From the NCBI GenBank assembly GCA_028274465.1, contig CM051455.1, positions 96,728,365 through 96,792,364 of the forward strand: a stretch of 64,000 nucleotides of DNA. Direction: 5' to 3'. Positions 1 through 11,136 of the stretch are shown piece after piece. Under the pieces are notes generated by a model. It did not search any database, had not been told where the DNA came from, and saw only the letters and a program-made list of their open reading frames with translations. Within the stretch, counting starts at the first letter, position 1. Each line of letters begins with the position of its first letter. Source of the stretch: Plantago ovata (Eukaryota > Streptophyta > Magnoliopsida > Lamiales > Plantaginaceae). The position numbers and the translations under genes were made by a program.

Positions 1-601
1 TAAGAGGTCTTTCAATGTTGGGGATCCGAAAAAAGTAGTACCCAAAGGTTGCCCACCAAAAACGCCGAAATGTTGTAGTTTCTGCCGGTAAGTATTTAGT
101 TATTCTTTATCACCAGCAAAAAGTTTATATATCAAACTTTGAACACTTGTGGATTGCTTAGTTTGTTTTGCAATAATAATTCAGCCAGCCGGGACACAAC
201 ATTAATGCTTGCGAAAAATTCAAGCAAGCTGAGGCCGAGGAAGCTGCAGCGAAAGCTGCTAATGAAGAAGAAGAGCACGAATATGATACTGAAGAAGAAG
301 AACAAGAATATTATACTGAACAAGAAGAGGAAGAGGAAGAAGAAGAAGAAGAAGAAGAACCCAGAAGAAGGCGATGTTGTAGTCACTGCCAGTAAGTTCT
401 TATTATTGTTTATTACCGGTAAAGCATAAAGTTTATATTCCAAACTTTAAACACTTGTGAATTGCTGAATTTGTTTTGCAATAATATTTCAGCACACCAG
501 GACACAACATAAAGTCTTGCGAACAGTTAAAGAAAGCCAAACAGAAAGAGGAAGAAGCACGGAAAAAAGCTGCATCGAAAAGAAAAAGAAGAAGAACATA
601 G
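1..601 (+). CDS. FAR1/MULE-like protein, C-terminal exons with two zinc knuckles (5' end outside window)
   Basis: Three exons fit one frame: 1-87, 185-391 and 493-601 (stop TAG 599-601). The introns are 88-184 and 392-492, both GT..AG with GTAAGT-type donors. The first exon reads DPKKVVPKGCPPKTPKCC, like the tail of plant FAR1-related/MULE transposase proteins that follows the SWIM finger. Splicing creates two CCHC zinc knuckles (C-X2-C-X4-H-X4-C): CSFCRQPGHNINAC across intron 1 and CSHCHTPGHNIKSC across intron 2. Between them lies a very acidic Glu-rich linker, and a basic Lys/Arg tail (KRKRRRT) ends the protein. Family knowledge suggests a nuclear DNA-binding or transposase-derived role. 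The transposase core lies left of the window, so a domesticated gene cannot be told from a transposon copy. The two introns resemble each other, suggesting an internal exon-intron duplication. Confidence 0.7.
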
Positions 602-1062
602 ATTCCAACTATTAGGGTTATCTAGCTTGGTAAATTACAATGGCAAGATAATGTTGTACTGCTCTTCGATTTATATATTGCTGGAAGATACTTGGTCATG
701 TACTTATTGGTGTGATTCTCTTATCGAACACAATTTTCTCACTATTGCTTTGCCTTCAAGGTGCCTTTTATTTCATGTAATTCAGGTTTACTGTCTTTAA
801 TGTGTTTTTTTTTTTGAATAAGCCGAACGTATATTAAATGAAAGAAAGTAAAGTACAAGAGTCATGAAAAACAATTGTCTATAATGTGTTTTGATTAGGA
901 AGAAACCTGGAAAAAAAATACTGAAAATGATAGTTGATACATTGATAGACTGAAAATGATAAACACATAGTAGAAGCCTAAACTCAATTATTCCTCCAAC
1001 ACAGTGGCCCTCCGTCTCTGTGATCAAATCTGAATACTGTATACGAATTTAAAAAACAACAC
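602..1062. other. Intergenic stretch between convergent genes
   Basis: This AT-rich stretch lies between the stop of the plus-strand FAR1-like gene and the stop of the minus-strand gene, and presumably holds both 3' UTRs. Apart from a small retroposed tail at 808-875 I see no coding signal. The minus-strand reading frame at 797-1027 has no recognisable protein features. Confidence 0.5.
808..875 (-). mobile_element. Short 5'-truncated LINE/SINE tail with target duplication
   Basis: A T-run (the poly-A tail of a minus-strand insert) is followed by about 55 bp resembling the tail of the LINE at 32.3 kb, with a shared pattern of T-run, GAATAA, ATTAAA-type and AGTACAAGA words. It is flanked by near-perfect 16-bp repeats: TGTCTTTAATGTGTTT at 792-807 and TGTCTATAATGTGTTT at 876-891. 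This fits target-primed reverse transcription with strong 5' truncation. Confidence 0.45.
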
Positions 1063-2468
1063 TTAAATTAATTCTATCTTCACCCGTGCATATGGTTTTA
1101 ATCCGGCGGAACGTGCTTCGATGTGCTTTTTAATGATGGCACGAAATTCATCATCACTTCCAACCTCCACATAGTTATCCTCCCCTAATGGTTTCATAAA
1201 CAACACCGGCACGTAATCGAACATCTCCCATTCAAGATAATTCTTAATGTTCATCATTAGGCTATATGCAGACATACCATCAGTATCGAAATCCAAAGCA
1301 ATACTCATGACGCCTTTTTCAACCAAGAACATTAACCTACAGTTAAATCAAAATTCGACGTTAGCATGATATTGTTACTGACATTATTTATACTTACAAA
1401 ATAAGAAGGTGCACACCTTTTATCAGTATCAGTCACTTTGCTTTTCGTGCCAGGCCGGCCTTCCTGAAGAAGCTCAGATATGGATGACTGCAAAGAAGAT
1501 TCTACCGCTTCTCCAATCATTTCTGGCATACGCTCTATTAGTATCGAGATCTCATTTAGCAGGTTAGTAATCCGGGCCGCCTGCCTGTCACTCAGAAAAC
1601 TGGTTCCTTGCTGTAAGTGTGGATATATCAGTGTTGCAATCCTCTGCAAAGTTACCTGTGCTTGCTCGAGTCGACAACCTAATTCGGCTGGAAGAGGGTT
1701 GTCTGCTCTGTGAGTATCAGAGAACGAGAGATCCATGACAGGTTCAGAGGTCTGAGTTCCGTGATTCCCTTTGCCATGGTTGGTCTCACCAATGGTAGAG
1801 GCGTTGTCCTCAGCGTCCATAAAATCTGTGTATGTTTTTGATGAGCTTGAATGTGGTTCAGAGTTGTAAGTTTCAGCATTCCCTATGCCAGAATTGATCT
1901 TACCAATGGAAGTGTCCTCATCCTCCACACAATCTATTGGTGAGTTCCTAGTTGTTTGCAACGGTACACTGTGGCCTTCATGATATTCTAACAAGTGAGG
2001 TACCATGTTTGGTACCTGGAGCTCATCAGGGTAACTGTTGTATGAGTATGAATACGTGTGGGCGCTATTGGATCCTAACGTGACATCGTCTTTAAGAGGT
2101 GCCCCGCATAACTTAGCAGATGGCTTTTTATGACCTTTAGACGTTTTAGCAGGTGGCAGAAAAGTCAGTTCACTAGATGCTAGAAGTCGAGTATGAGATG
2201 GTTGAACTCGACATCGCATTGGCTTCGGATATATATTTCCATTAGTTCCATGATTCCACTCAATTAGCTCTGTTGGCTCTGGCTGATCTTCAAGTGGATT
2301 CACACCTTCAAGTGGTTGATCTTCAAATTGATTCACACAGATGAGTGAATTCTCACATTCAAGTGGTTGTTCTTCAAGTGAATTTGGGCATACAAGAGCC
2401 CGATCAGAATTTTGATGACCATGTACATTCTTTTCTTCATTTGATAATGACCTGTTTCTGCGCTGCAT
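1063..2468 (-). CDS. Unrecognised spliced plant protein, Ser/Glu-rich
   Basis: I do not recognise this protein. The first coding exon starts at the ATG ending at 2468 and runs about 1.05 kb. It is hydrophilic, with short acidic repeats near the N terminus (variants of NSLEEQPLE, NPLEDQPEP), a Ser-rich middle, and a likely helical stretch of about 60 residues near its end (QAQVTLQRIATLIYPHL onward). A second exon, 1336-1063, reads MSIALDFDTDGMSAYSL and ends ARVKIELI; it is compact and ordered-looking, perhaps PB1-like as at MULE protein N termini, but that is weak. The acceptor AG is at 1338-1337. The strong donor GTAAGT (1397) leads to an early stop after splicing, whereas a weaker donor, AAAG|GTGTGC (1416), keeps the frame open to 1063. 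Either there are two isoforms or the locus is decaying. Confidence 0.5.
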
Positions 2469-2475
2469 TATTTTA

Positions 2476-3170
2476 CCTAAGGAAACATTACAAGTTTATC
2501 AACTAACACATCTGCCGTTTCAAATAAAAAAAATAAATCAACTAACACATCTGCATTAAACTGGTAAGCAATTTAATAAGTTTCTAAATAGTTTACATAA
2601 TGCCATGATGCATATAGAGTCACAATATATTAAAGATGGCCTCAGTGATTCCCCAAATAATTAGAGAAATCAAAATGACAAGAACATCGTGACATAGGAT
2701 GCTGCAATCCAAAAGCACATAGTAACACTGACGGATGAACCGATCCAAATATGAAAAAAGACATAAATCAGTCTCGTGGATCAAAATTAAAACATCACAT
2801 AACAAAAACGTCTCATAATTTTGTAAACAATCAACTCGAACGATGAAGGAATATTGAGAATATTGAGAAACCTAATTACTAATGATCTATAGGATAAAGT
2901 TGCATCCCTGAGTATTAGTATGGAGGGGAAAATTCTGTCACGTTCATAAATCCAATCAACATCGGCAATTATTAGGGAAACCTATATATATACCAGAAAG
3001 GAACAAGTAATACCTTGCTAAATCTGAATTTTTGGAATGAACGATGCGCGCGGCAACCTCCAAGGCTTACGATCGAAGGATGTAAAATGAGCTCAAGAGA
3101 TATGAAAGAACGTCTTTACCGAGATTTGAATCTCTGGAAACCCTAAAAAAAAAAAAAAGTTGAGAGCAAA
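2476..3170 (-). other. Probable 5' leader exon and leader intron of the minus-strand gene
   Basis: Reading the minus strand, a possible untranslated exon (about 3160-3014) ends in CAAG|GTATTA with its donor at 3013. A matching acceptor CCTTAG lies at 2477-2478, eight bases before the ATG ending at 2468. The intron between is AT-rich and shows no coding signal. A poly-A/T run at about 3145-3160 may mark the promoter side. This is inferred from splice-site context only. Confidence 0.35.
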
Positions 3171-3288
3171 GACTGCTTTGACGGTTTCAACTATCAATTT
3201 GACAAAATCCAACTCTAAATAATAGGCGGACTCCCAAAATTTTAAATTACAACTGAAAACCTTAACGAGGGATTTAAATCGATGACAG

Positions 3289-3290
<2 letters not shown>

Positions 3291-3382
<92 letters not shown>
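3291..3382. repeat. (TA)n microsatellite
   Basis: About 46 uninterrupted TA units, upstream of the minus-strand gene. Such tracts are highly length-variable and extrude easily; the assembled length may not be exact. Confidence 0.95.
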
Positions 3383-3383
<1 letters not shown>

Positions 3384-5081
3384 GCTGATTTTGTTTTAGC
3401 TATAATTAACCTCAGTCCAATTCAAACTCTATTATTATTTTTAGTGTAATTTAAACGGAATAAAATTTAATAATTGATTGTTTCCGGTGTTTAATTAATT
3501 AATAATGAGCTCATCAAGAAGTCTAATAAGTCTAACTTCACTTAGGATTTAGGGTTTACGGTGTAGGGGTTTAGGGTTTAGGGTTTGGGGTTCATGATCC
3601 ATCTGGTCACGCAATTGAGTGTTGAATCGCGTGTTTCATTAGCGGTTCATGAAATTATACCATTTTATCAAATGTAATATACTATTCTTATTGTTTTTAG
3701 GTGTAACATACTATTCTTATGAAGTATATGATTGGTTAATTAGCGGTGCATGAATCGGTTATTTAAATTGTTATAAATGACCACATCTAAAAATTCTAAT
3801 TAATCGCGCATTCAATCTGATAAAAAACACTCACTTATGTCACCCTATAAAATAAATTCAATGGTCTGTTGATGTTTGGGGTTTAGGGTTTAGTGATGGT
3901 GTGTCAATGAGAAAATATTTCAAAGCAACATATATATCCAACCTAGGGTTGTCCTCGATCAACATAGTCCATAATCACTTATATAGGTCGGGTTTAAATT
4001 TCTTACTCTTATTATTCTTAAAGTAACATATGTCCAACTTGGGGTCTGGATAACGTTTATCGGTTTTAAACACACATGATGCTCATCAATTCATCATCCA
4101 CCATCACATGTGACATTTGTCAGTTACTGGTAATAACCATTGTCTGGTTGGTCATGCTTGATTTTTACAAAAATTCGTGGATAAATAAATAAATAAAAAC
4201 ACTATACAGATATCATCATGAAAAAGTCTTCCACACACAAAAAAAAAACAAAAACAAATAAAACCGAAAATTAAAAATTGAACAAAAGCCCTTTACAACA
4301 TATTATCTCCATTGTATGGTGAGGGCCCTGAATGAGATGAAAATGGGAATGTCTATTGGAATTATACTAAACACGTTGGGCCTGAATGAGATGAAAATGA
4401 CCCTGAAATGTCCAAGTGTTGTTCATCAAGTAATTCCATTTTATAAATGATACTAGTAATAAATCATATAATATTATTATTTTAATTGATTAATTAGCTC
4501 ATCTGAAGGTCTAATTCATGATAAATTATTAATTTATTAATTAGCTCACGTGAATGTCTAATTAATAATTATACAATCAATATGATAGAAATGCCTTTTG
4601 TTTTACCTTAGACTCTAGAATATCAATTCAATCGTAGACGCAGCAGTTGCTCGACGGACAACCTGCTCATACCTCGCGATATAACTCAGACGGAATATCA
4701 GACATTTTCAGATTTTGCGAGGAAGAATGGAGATAAAAAATGGGCTAGGTCACGGGAGTCGTAAGGAAAGAGGAACGGCCCTGATGACTACTGATATGTT
4801 ATTAGTAGTATACTTTATTTTATTTGACTTCAAAACTTACAGCCCAATGGAGACAACCCGAAAAATTGAATACAACCCAAATAACGTACAACCCAAATCA
4901 TAGGTCTTTAATACTTGCAACATGTTTATGGGCTTGGCCTCGGTAGAGTTGCAACTGCCAACTGGTATCGTTCCAATTAAATTTGTGCTTTATAAGATGC
5001 AAATACTGATAACTCCTTAGATACGCGTCTAACCAGCGAAAGAACTTAACTTTGCACAAAATCACAATACCTTCATAGAGT
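3383..5081. other. AT-rich intergenic DNA with telomere-like and small tandem repeats
   Basis: No credible gene was seen. At 3546-3592 there are imperfect copies of the plant telomere word TTTAGGG (GTTTAGGG, GGTTTAGGG, GGTTTGGGG), with a second short patch at about 3879-3893. A phrase containing CCTGAATGAGATGAAAATG occurs twice, at about 4327 and 4381. The phrase ATTAGCTCA followed by TCTAAT recurs near 3505, 4495 and 4545. The small ORF at 4715-4903 lacks protein-like features. Confidence 0.5.
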
Positions 5082-5181
5082 NNNNNNNNNNNNNNNNNNN
5101 NNNNNNNNNNNNNNNNNNNNNNNNNNNNNNNNNNNNNNNNNNNNNNNNNNNNNNNNNNNNNNNNNNNNNNNNNNNNNNNNN
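5082..5181. other. Assembly gap, 100 Ns
   Basis: Exactly 100 N bases, the conventional size for an unknown gap. Everything right of it is in the middle of a retrotransposon whose 5' half is therefore unseen. Confidence 0.99.
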
Positions 5182-5790
5182 TGGTGCAAGGAAATGAGAT
5201 TGAGAGGAGGTGTCTACCTCTGTAGGACATCTCAATCCAATGGGCAAACAGGAAGCCGTCAACAAGATCCTCTTCAAAACTCTGCCAGAAGAGGTTCGCC
5301 ACCAAGAGGGACTGGGTCGACGAGGCTTGATGGAGTGGAGTGGTGTGGCATACCGCCTACTTCAAAAACCGATGCCGAGAGAGACTCCTTCTCGCTAGTT
5401 TATGGGCTACAGGCGGTCATACCAGCAGACAGTGGCGGTTGGATGGACCACCTCAGAATCCAAGGGGTACCACCCGAGGACAATCATACAGAAGAGGGAC
5501 TCTCGACTCGAGACAATCAGTGAATCGAGAGGACCAAACGCCTTGGCCCAATATCCCAGATATCACGCACTCCACGCGAAGACCTAAAACAACGGAATAT
5601 ACGAGTACGAGAAAGAGACTTCAAGTTGGCGATAGTACTCCGAAGAGCAGAATCTTGGGCAAAAGTTGGGAAGATGCAACCCAATTGGGAAGGCCCCTAC
5701 AAGATAAATTGAAGCAAGTTCCAACGGAAGTATCGTCTTACACGACATGGAGGAAGGGTATTGAAAAATCCTTGGAATACTTCTAACCCC
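5182..5790 (+). pseudogene. Integrase C-terminal region of the Tat-lineage fossil
   Basis: Short stretches match the end of gypsy integrases: HLNPMGKQEAVNKILFKTL corresponds to the family's PQSNGQAEAVNK block, FSLVYGLQAVIPA to PFSLVYGTEAVIPA, and the zone near 5640-5700 to the LVLRRAE...NWEGPY tail. These blocks lie downstream of the catalytic core, which falls in the gap. The region is a broken fossil with several breaks. Strand and order agree with the plus-oriented LTR at 11724. Confidence 0.75.
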
Positions 5791-6600
5791 GAGATTCTAC
5801 GCTTGAAGTTGTCAAGAGAAAAAAAAGCTTTTGGAAACTTATGTGGAAGGTCCATTTATCGAGGAGGGACTCCTCATCTGATCCAAGTGAGAGGCCCCCT
5901 TGGTTTTGTTAAACCGTTGTTGTAAACAAGCTGGCCGAAGAGCCCCCATTTAATTGCATTTCCGACAATCAATACAATGTCTCTTTCAACAAGAAAAATA
6001 TGCAGTATAGAGTCCTATACTAAAAAAAAACAAAAAAAAAAAAAATAAGACTACTCGAGCGAGAAAGCTTACTTTAAGAAAAGCTATTCGATTTCAATGA
6101 TTAAAGGGGAACCCTCCCCGCGCTCTAAACTCTATAAGAGGATCGATCAGGAAACCACTCAAAGAAGAAAAAGCGAGTAGATGAAGTGACGAGGAGGAGA
6201 GACTTCCAGTCTTTCTAACTCAACACTTAGAAATTTTTCTTGGTTTAAACACTTAGAATTTTTCTCAAATCACCCAGATGATCGAGAAAGCGTCAGTAGA
6301 TCGGGAGCTCGCAGTGAGAACATGGTTCTCGATTCTGTCTTATACTGTTCAATTACTTTATCCCAAGTTATACGTCATAACAAAAATGGATTTAGAAAAA
6401 ACACAAGTATGGAAATCGAATAGCAGTGTGCATTCTTATTGAAGGGAAGGAAGAGTAGCAAGGGAAACAAACAACAGCGACATTTAAGTACAAGTACAAT
6501 GTGCGAGGAGTGCCACAAAGGGCCGAATAGAAATTGTTGAATAAAAAACAAGTACAGAAAATGATAAAAGCTACAACATTATCCGAGCATACTCGGTCTT
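5791..6600. other. Spacer between integrase and antisense ORF of the Tat fossil
   Basis: No coding signal was found. The stretch contains an A-run near 6020-6050 and a scattering of CGAGG/CCTCG words like the rest of the element. Presumably it is the non-coding spacer of the Tat element. Confidence 0.4.
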
Positions 6601-9600
6601 CAAGGAGGCTCCCCGATCCTAGCGGGTGCGGCTATCAGTGAATTCCGTGACCGGGGTCGTCGCGCTCTCCTGCTCCTCCTCGAACCGTGCTCGCTTCCGG
6701 GCCTTCAGCGTCGCCGCGCTCCAGAGCTTGAGCCTCCTCGATCGCCTTTGATACATGGTTGCTCCGGCTCGACAAAGTCAGCGCCCTCCCGAGAGTACCG
6801 GATCGCTCAGCTTTATCCAGGCCGCGTTGCGAAGAGCCGCCTTCTCGAACGGGTAGATGATCCCGCTCCTTAGACATTCGGGGCACCCAGGCTGGGAGAT
6901 AGGCGGCTTGCTGGGGTTAGGGTACCTCTGGGTCGGTCACCAGTCGCCGAACTCGCAGCCTCATGCATCTCTTCAGTGATCTCCTCATCGGGGTAAGGAG
7001 TAAGGTCCTCGCGCGCCCAGGATGAAGGTCCTCGCGGTCATCAGCATCAAAGTCCGCCGGAAGCGCAGATTAACCCTCTTTAGTTGGCCACGCACGAAGA
7101 GAAGCCCTCCTCGCGCGATGACACTTGAACATCTCTCAGGGCCAACTTGTAGGTGACCGAAGACATGAAGTCTCGAGCAGCAGCGCCGCGGATCCCTTGA
7201 GAAGGAACCGAACGCTGCCTTGAACTTTTCCACGGCAAATGGACAAAGTAGCGTAGGCGCCCTTGAAGCTCTTGCTCCTCGATCTTCTCTCGGGACGCTC
7301 CTTCTCGAGCTCCTCGACTTTCATCTTGAGCTTCCGGCCTCCGTCTCCGACACTTTGGCCTTTTCTCCGAGGCCGCCAGCTTCTTTCTCGAGGTCCTCGA
7401 TAACGACCCGATGTCGGCGCGATCAGCGGCCCGTGCCCATAGGCCTCCTTCAAGTTCTCGAGCGCTGCAAAAAGAGAAAAATGTTAGCGAGGAGAGAAAA
7501 GTTCTATACTTAGAGAAATTTTCACAAAACAAAAGTATAAGGATAGTTACCTGGAGCGAGCACAGGCTGAGCTCGTGCGCCCGATCAAGGTCGCTCATTT
7601 GTATGAGCCGCTTCACTTCATCCTCTCCGGAAGCGGCCACCTTACCCTTCTACGGGCAGGCTCGTTGTTACCCCCTAAAATGAGCTTCCTCGCTCCTCTC
7701 TTCGCGGCAGGCCTCTCCGGCCTCTTCTCTGCCTCGACCGTGTTCAAGGCCTCCTCCTCGGCCTCCTTGGCCTCCTTCGCCCTCTTCGCGGCGGCTTCTC
7801 CTCGGCCCTTTTGATGGCCTCAACAGGATTCTCTCTCGTCGCGAGCCCCTCCTGCATAAGGCGTCCCGATGATGCCGCATTGCGAGGAGGGGTCAAATTC
7901 AAACCCGAGAATTCTTCGTCTGCTTTTTGCACTCTTGTTTCCTCCTCGTTCCTCCTTAGCAGCCAGGGTCTTCGACATGATCCACTGGAACCAGTAAGCT
8001 GCAAGAGCAAAAACACAAGTTAGCAAACTCGAGGAGTAGTAAAAGCGAAGAGGAAAGCAAGAGAGCGAGGAACATCCACAAACAGAAGTAAGCAAGGAAA
8101 AAATTACAAGTACAAAAGCCAAAAGAAGAGCGCGAAGAGCTAGTTCCGAAGAGGACTTTTCGGGTATATCGGTTCCCGATATACCCTGTGTATGCGTAAG
8201 GAGAAGTCCCGCCAAGTAGGGAAGCGGCTGAAGGACCAACCCCCAATAAAATACTTCTCGGGATGGGGTCCCCGATTCTGCTCCTCGAGCTCAGCAACCC
8301 AGGGATCGGCCTCCTCGGGCAATGGATGCTTATCCGCGATCTTTCCTCGAAACATCAGTTTCGGCACTCCCCACTCCAGCTCCTCCTCGGTCATGTTAGG
8401 TAACCTTCTCTTCCTAACTATAGAAGTACCTGTGGAACCACTTGTAGCCCGAGGAGCTAGGAGCGTCCATTATGAACCCAAGGCCTGGTCGCGCGTTGAA
8501 GTAGTAGAAATTACTTGTCCCGGAGCTCATCGATACTCGGAACAATTGATTGAAGTTGTGGAATTGAGCTCGATCCCCTCTTCATGCAAAAGACTCCAAA
8601 GCATACGAGGGTTCCAAAGGCCACTTGGCACCAATTGCCAAGGAGCGATCCCAAAGTGTGAATATGTCGCGGAAAGCGTCACAGAAGGGAGGATCCATCC
8701 TCGATCCAAGCTAAGGCAGTGAACGGCCATGTACCCCGGAGGAGCGTTATAAAAAGTCTGATCCTCTTTGGGCACGAGGATGTCAAACTTATTCTCGGGA
8801 GAGCAATACTTCCACCTCAGTGTGGGAACCTCGTCGAGCTTGACGGTAGAGGAGGTGGTCGGTATAATCCCGTCCTCGTTCTTCTCCCCATTAGGATCGG
8901 GGAGGTCGACCGTTCGAGCACTTTGGTGAACTTCTTCTCAGCAGCCTTAGTAGTTTTTGGCTCTGGCTCTACGGTAACCTTGGCTCTCTTCGATTTGGCA
9001 GCCCGGGGAGCGAGAAGGCCTGCTCGCTTTGCGCTCAGCCTTTTTCTTATCGGCGGCCATCTGAGCGAGGCGCATCTCATACTCCTGCTCCTCGAGTGGG
9101 TGGGGTCCTCGAGTCTCACTCGGATATGTAAAGTCTATGGCAGTCGGGTCGATTGTGTGGTAACTGGTCTCCTCCTCGCGCGCGAACCTCTTCGCGTCCC
9201 TGATTGCGCGCCGTTGTCCCTCCGAGAAGGAAGGAGACCTCGTACTCGGACCAGCTTCACTCCTATGAGTGTCTCCAATTGTCAGAGGAACTTCATCCTC
9301 CTCCTCGTCTGTAATTACAGCTCTCCTAGCTGTTTGCGGAGGGAATCTAACCCTCTTTACTGGGGAACTAGTCCGAGGAGACGTCGCCTCATCGTCTTCC
9401 TCGCTCTCATCATCCGTATCATCACTATCGATGATTTGAACGGGTATCGAAGCCTTCGCGCGCTTCGCCGAGTGCTCGCCCTCTTCGTACAAGGCTAAGG
9501 CCAACTCCGGCCTCTCCGTGTCATCCATCTCCTCGACACGGATCTCAGGAACGACCACGTTCACGGCCGTCCCGTAATTTCGCCCATGGACTTGGGCAGC

Positions 9601-9921
9601 GCGAGTTATCAACTCCGCGGATACACCGGTGTCGCGGGGACCACCTTCCTCCTCAGTACGGTCGTCGATGAAATCGTCGTCCTCGGTACGACGCCTCTTT
9701 CTACTCACCAACTCGTATAGGTCCTCCTCACTCTCGGTCTCCTCGTTTTCTTCGGCAGCCTGCTCGCCACCCTGCTCGAGCTGAGGCTCCTCGACAGCCT
9801 CCTCTATCGTTTCGTCAAGAAAGGTCGCCGATACGTCTGACGTATCGGGCGACGTAGTATGGTCGCTCCCATACTCACCGGCGGCCGAGACGTTCTGGCT
9901 ATCGTCGCTCCTCTCGGACAT
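6601..9921 (-). pseudogene. Antisense accessory ORF (aORF) of the Tat fossil, PF04195-like
   Basis: Read on the minus strand, it begins at an ATG (9921-9919, MSERSDDSQNVSAAGEYGS) directly after a splice acceptor. The N-terminal part (to about 8950) is acidic and Ser/Glu-rich with basic patches such as SRKRRRTEDDD, then turns Lys-rich. The middle (about 8775-8140) has the hallmarks of the putative gypsy-type transposon domain: PPGYMAVHCLSLDRGWILP, then APWQLVPSGLWNPRMLW and FIGGWSFSRFPTWRDF. The C-terminal part (about 8020-6640) is Glu/Lys/Arg-rich and coiled-coil-like. The family is known from Tat elements and its function is unknown. The copy is broken, with several breaks. Confidence 0.65.
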
Positions 9922-9922
9922 C

Positions 9923-10557
9923 CTAAAGGTGGGCAAAGAAAGAAGTTAGGATGGTTTGTTATAGTCCGAGAGGTCCTTTTAGGTATGTTCATTAAGGATT
10001 CGACCTCCCGAACGGAGAAAAATCTCAAAAAGGAGAGGCAAGTAAAGTAAAGAAGTTATTCTACATCAAAGGAAAAGTAGAGCGAGGAGCATACCAAGGA
10101 GTGACCAACCACTCAAAAAACGAGTAAAAAATCGGGCAGCATAACAACATGCATATACAGCAAAATCGGAGCGAGCACGTGTAGATAAAACTCGAACAGC
10201 ATGCTTAAGGCGACCAACCGCCAAAGAGACTTCCTACAGCTACTTCTACAGCCTTACGCTAATGAGGAGGCTACAAGGGGCATACAGTGAATCAAGGGGA
10301 TCTACTTCGACGGCTACTCGAGCCAAATCGGTCCGAATTAATTCCGGTAAAGTCCGTTTACAGGTCCGTTTAACAATTTTTAGGTCCAAGGCCGTTTTTA
10401 GGCCGTCATACAACATTCCGGGAGACAAAAATCAGAAAAAAGAGCTAACATGCAAAAACCGAAAGAGAGAAAGCAAGAAGGCAGGAACTTCAAGGCAATT
10501 TGAAGCAAAAACAAGCGATTAAAGGCAAGAAAGAACAATGCAAGGCCGGAATCTTAC
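9923..10557 (-). other. Leader intron of the antisense ORF
   Basis: On the minus strand a donor CCAA|GTAAGATT lies at 10557 and a pyrimidine-rich acceptor (TTTGCCCACCTTTAG) ends at 9923, one base before the aORF ATG. The intron is about 635 nt and non-coding. This places a short untranslated exon (about 10740-10558) between the TATA box and the ORF. It is inferred from splice-site quality and position. Confidence 0.5.
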
Positions 10558-10767
10558 TTGGTATTGACTAGATTGAAGTTTGAAACCGGAAAGGAAGCCG
10601 GAAACGTCAAAAACTTGTCTGAAACTCGCCTGAAAGTCACCAGAAATGCTCCTCGATCACTATCGGTCTCGATCACTAAAGCTCGTCGATCTCTCAATGC
10701 TACTCGCTCTCTCGTATTTGCTCTGAAAGTTCGGATTGCGAAAAGTGTGGAATGACCGAGTGTTGAC

Positions 10768-10777
10768 CTATTTATAG
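10768..10777 (-). promoter_or_regulatory. TATA box for the antisense transcript of the Tat fossil
   Basis: The minus strand reads CTATAAATAG, an ideal plant TATA box. It lies about 210 nt upstream of the leader-intron donor and about 850 nt upstream of the aORF ATG. A start near 10740 is expected. The word is close to palindromic, so plus-strand use is not excluded, but nothing coding lies downstream on that strand. Confidence 0.5.
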
Positions 10778-11136
10778 AAGGGTATCCCGGGGATACGAAA
10801 CGACGCATGTCCTCGCGCCATCCGGACCGACCACGTGTCCCAGATCGACGGTCAAGATTGCGGCCGCCTGGCGAATTACCATCTTTGCCCTCCACGCTCC
10901 CGCTCTGGCCCGACGACGCTCCCAACTCAGGGACGAATTACCTAACCACGGCAATAAATCCGCGGCGCGACCACAATCCTCCTCGAGACAAGCGGAGATA
11001 GATCGACGACCATAATCTGTCCTCCTCGGATCAACATCGCGAAAAATCTCAGAACCACGGAAACTCGACGGCCACGTGTCAGGGGACCGAGGAGCCGCCC
11101 ATGCAGCTACCCTCCTCGACACTCCTCCTGCCTTTT

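Noticed and set aside
132-443. Phe-rich minus-strand frame that could be read as a membrane protein
   Set aside because: It is the complement of the Glu-rich GAAGAAGAA linker of the FAR1-like gene, and the splice structure supports the plus strand.
3546-3592. An interstitial telomere or former chromosome end
   Set aside because: Only five or six imperfect TTTAGGG-type units; such short patches are common in plant introns and promoters.
9801-10028. The upstream ATG of the antisense frame (MPTFRMSERS) as the real start
   Set aside because: The five extra codons lie inside the predicted intron, next to its acceptor; the ATG one base after the acceptor is the better start.
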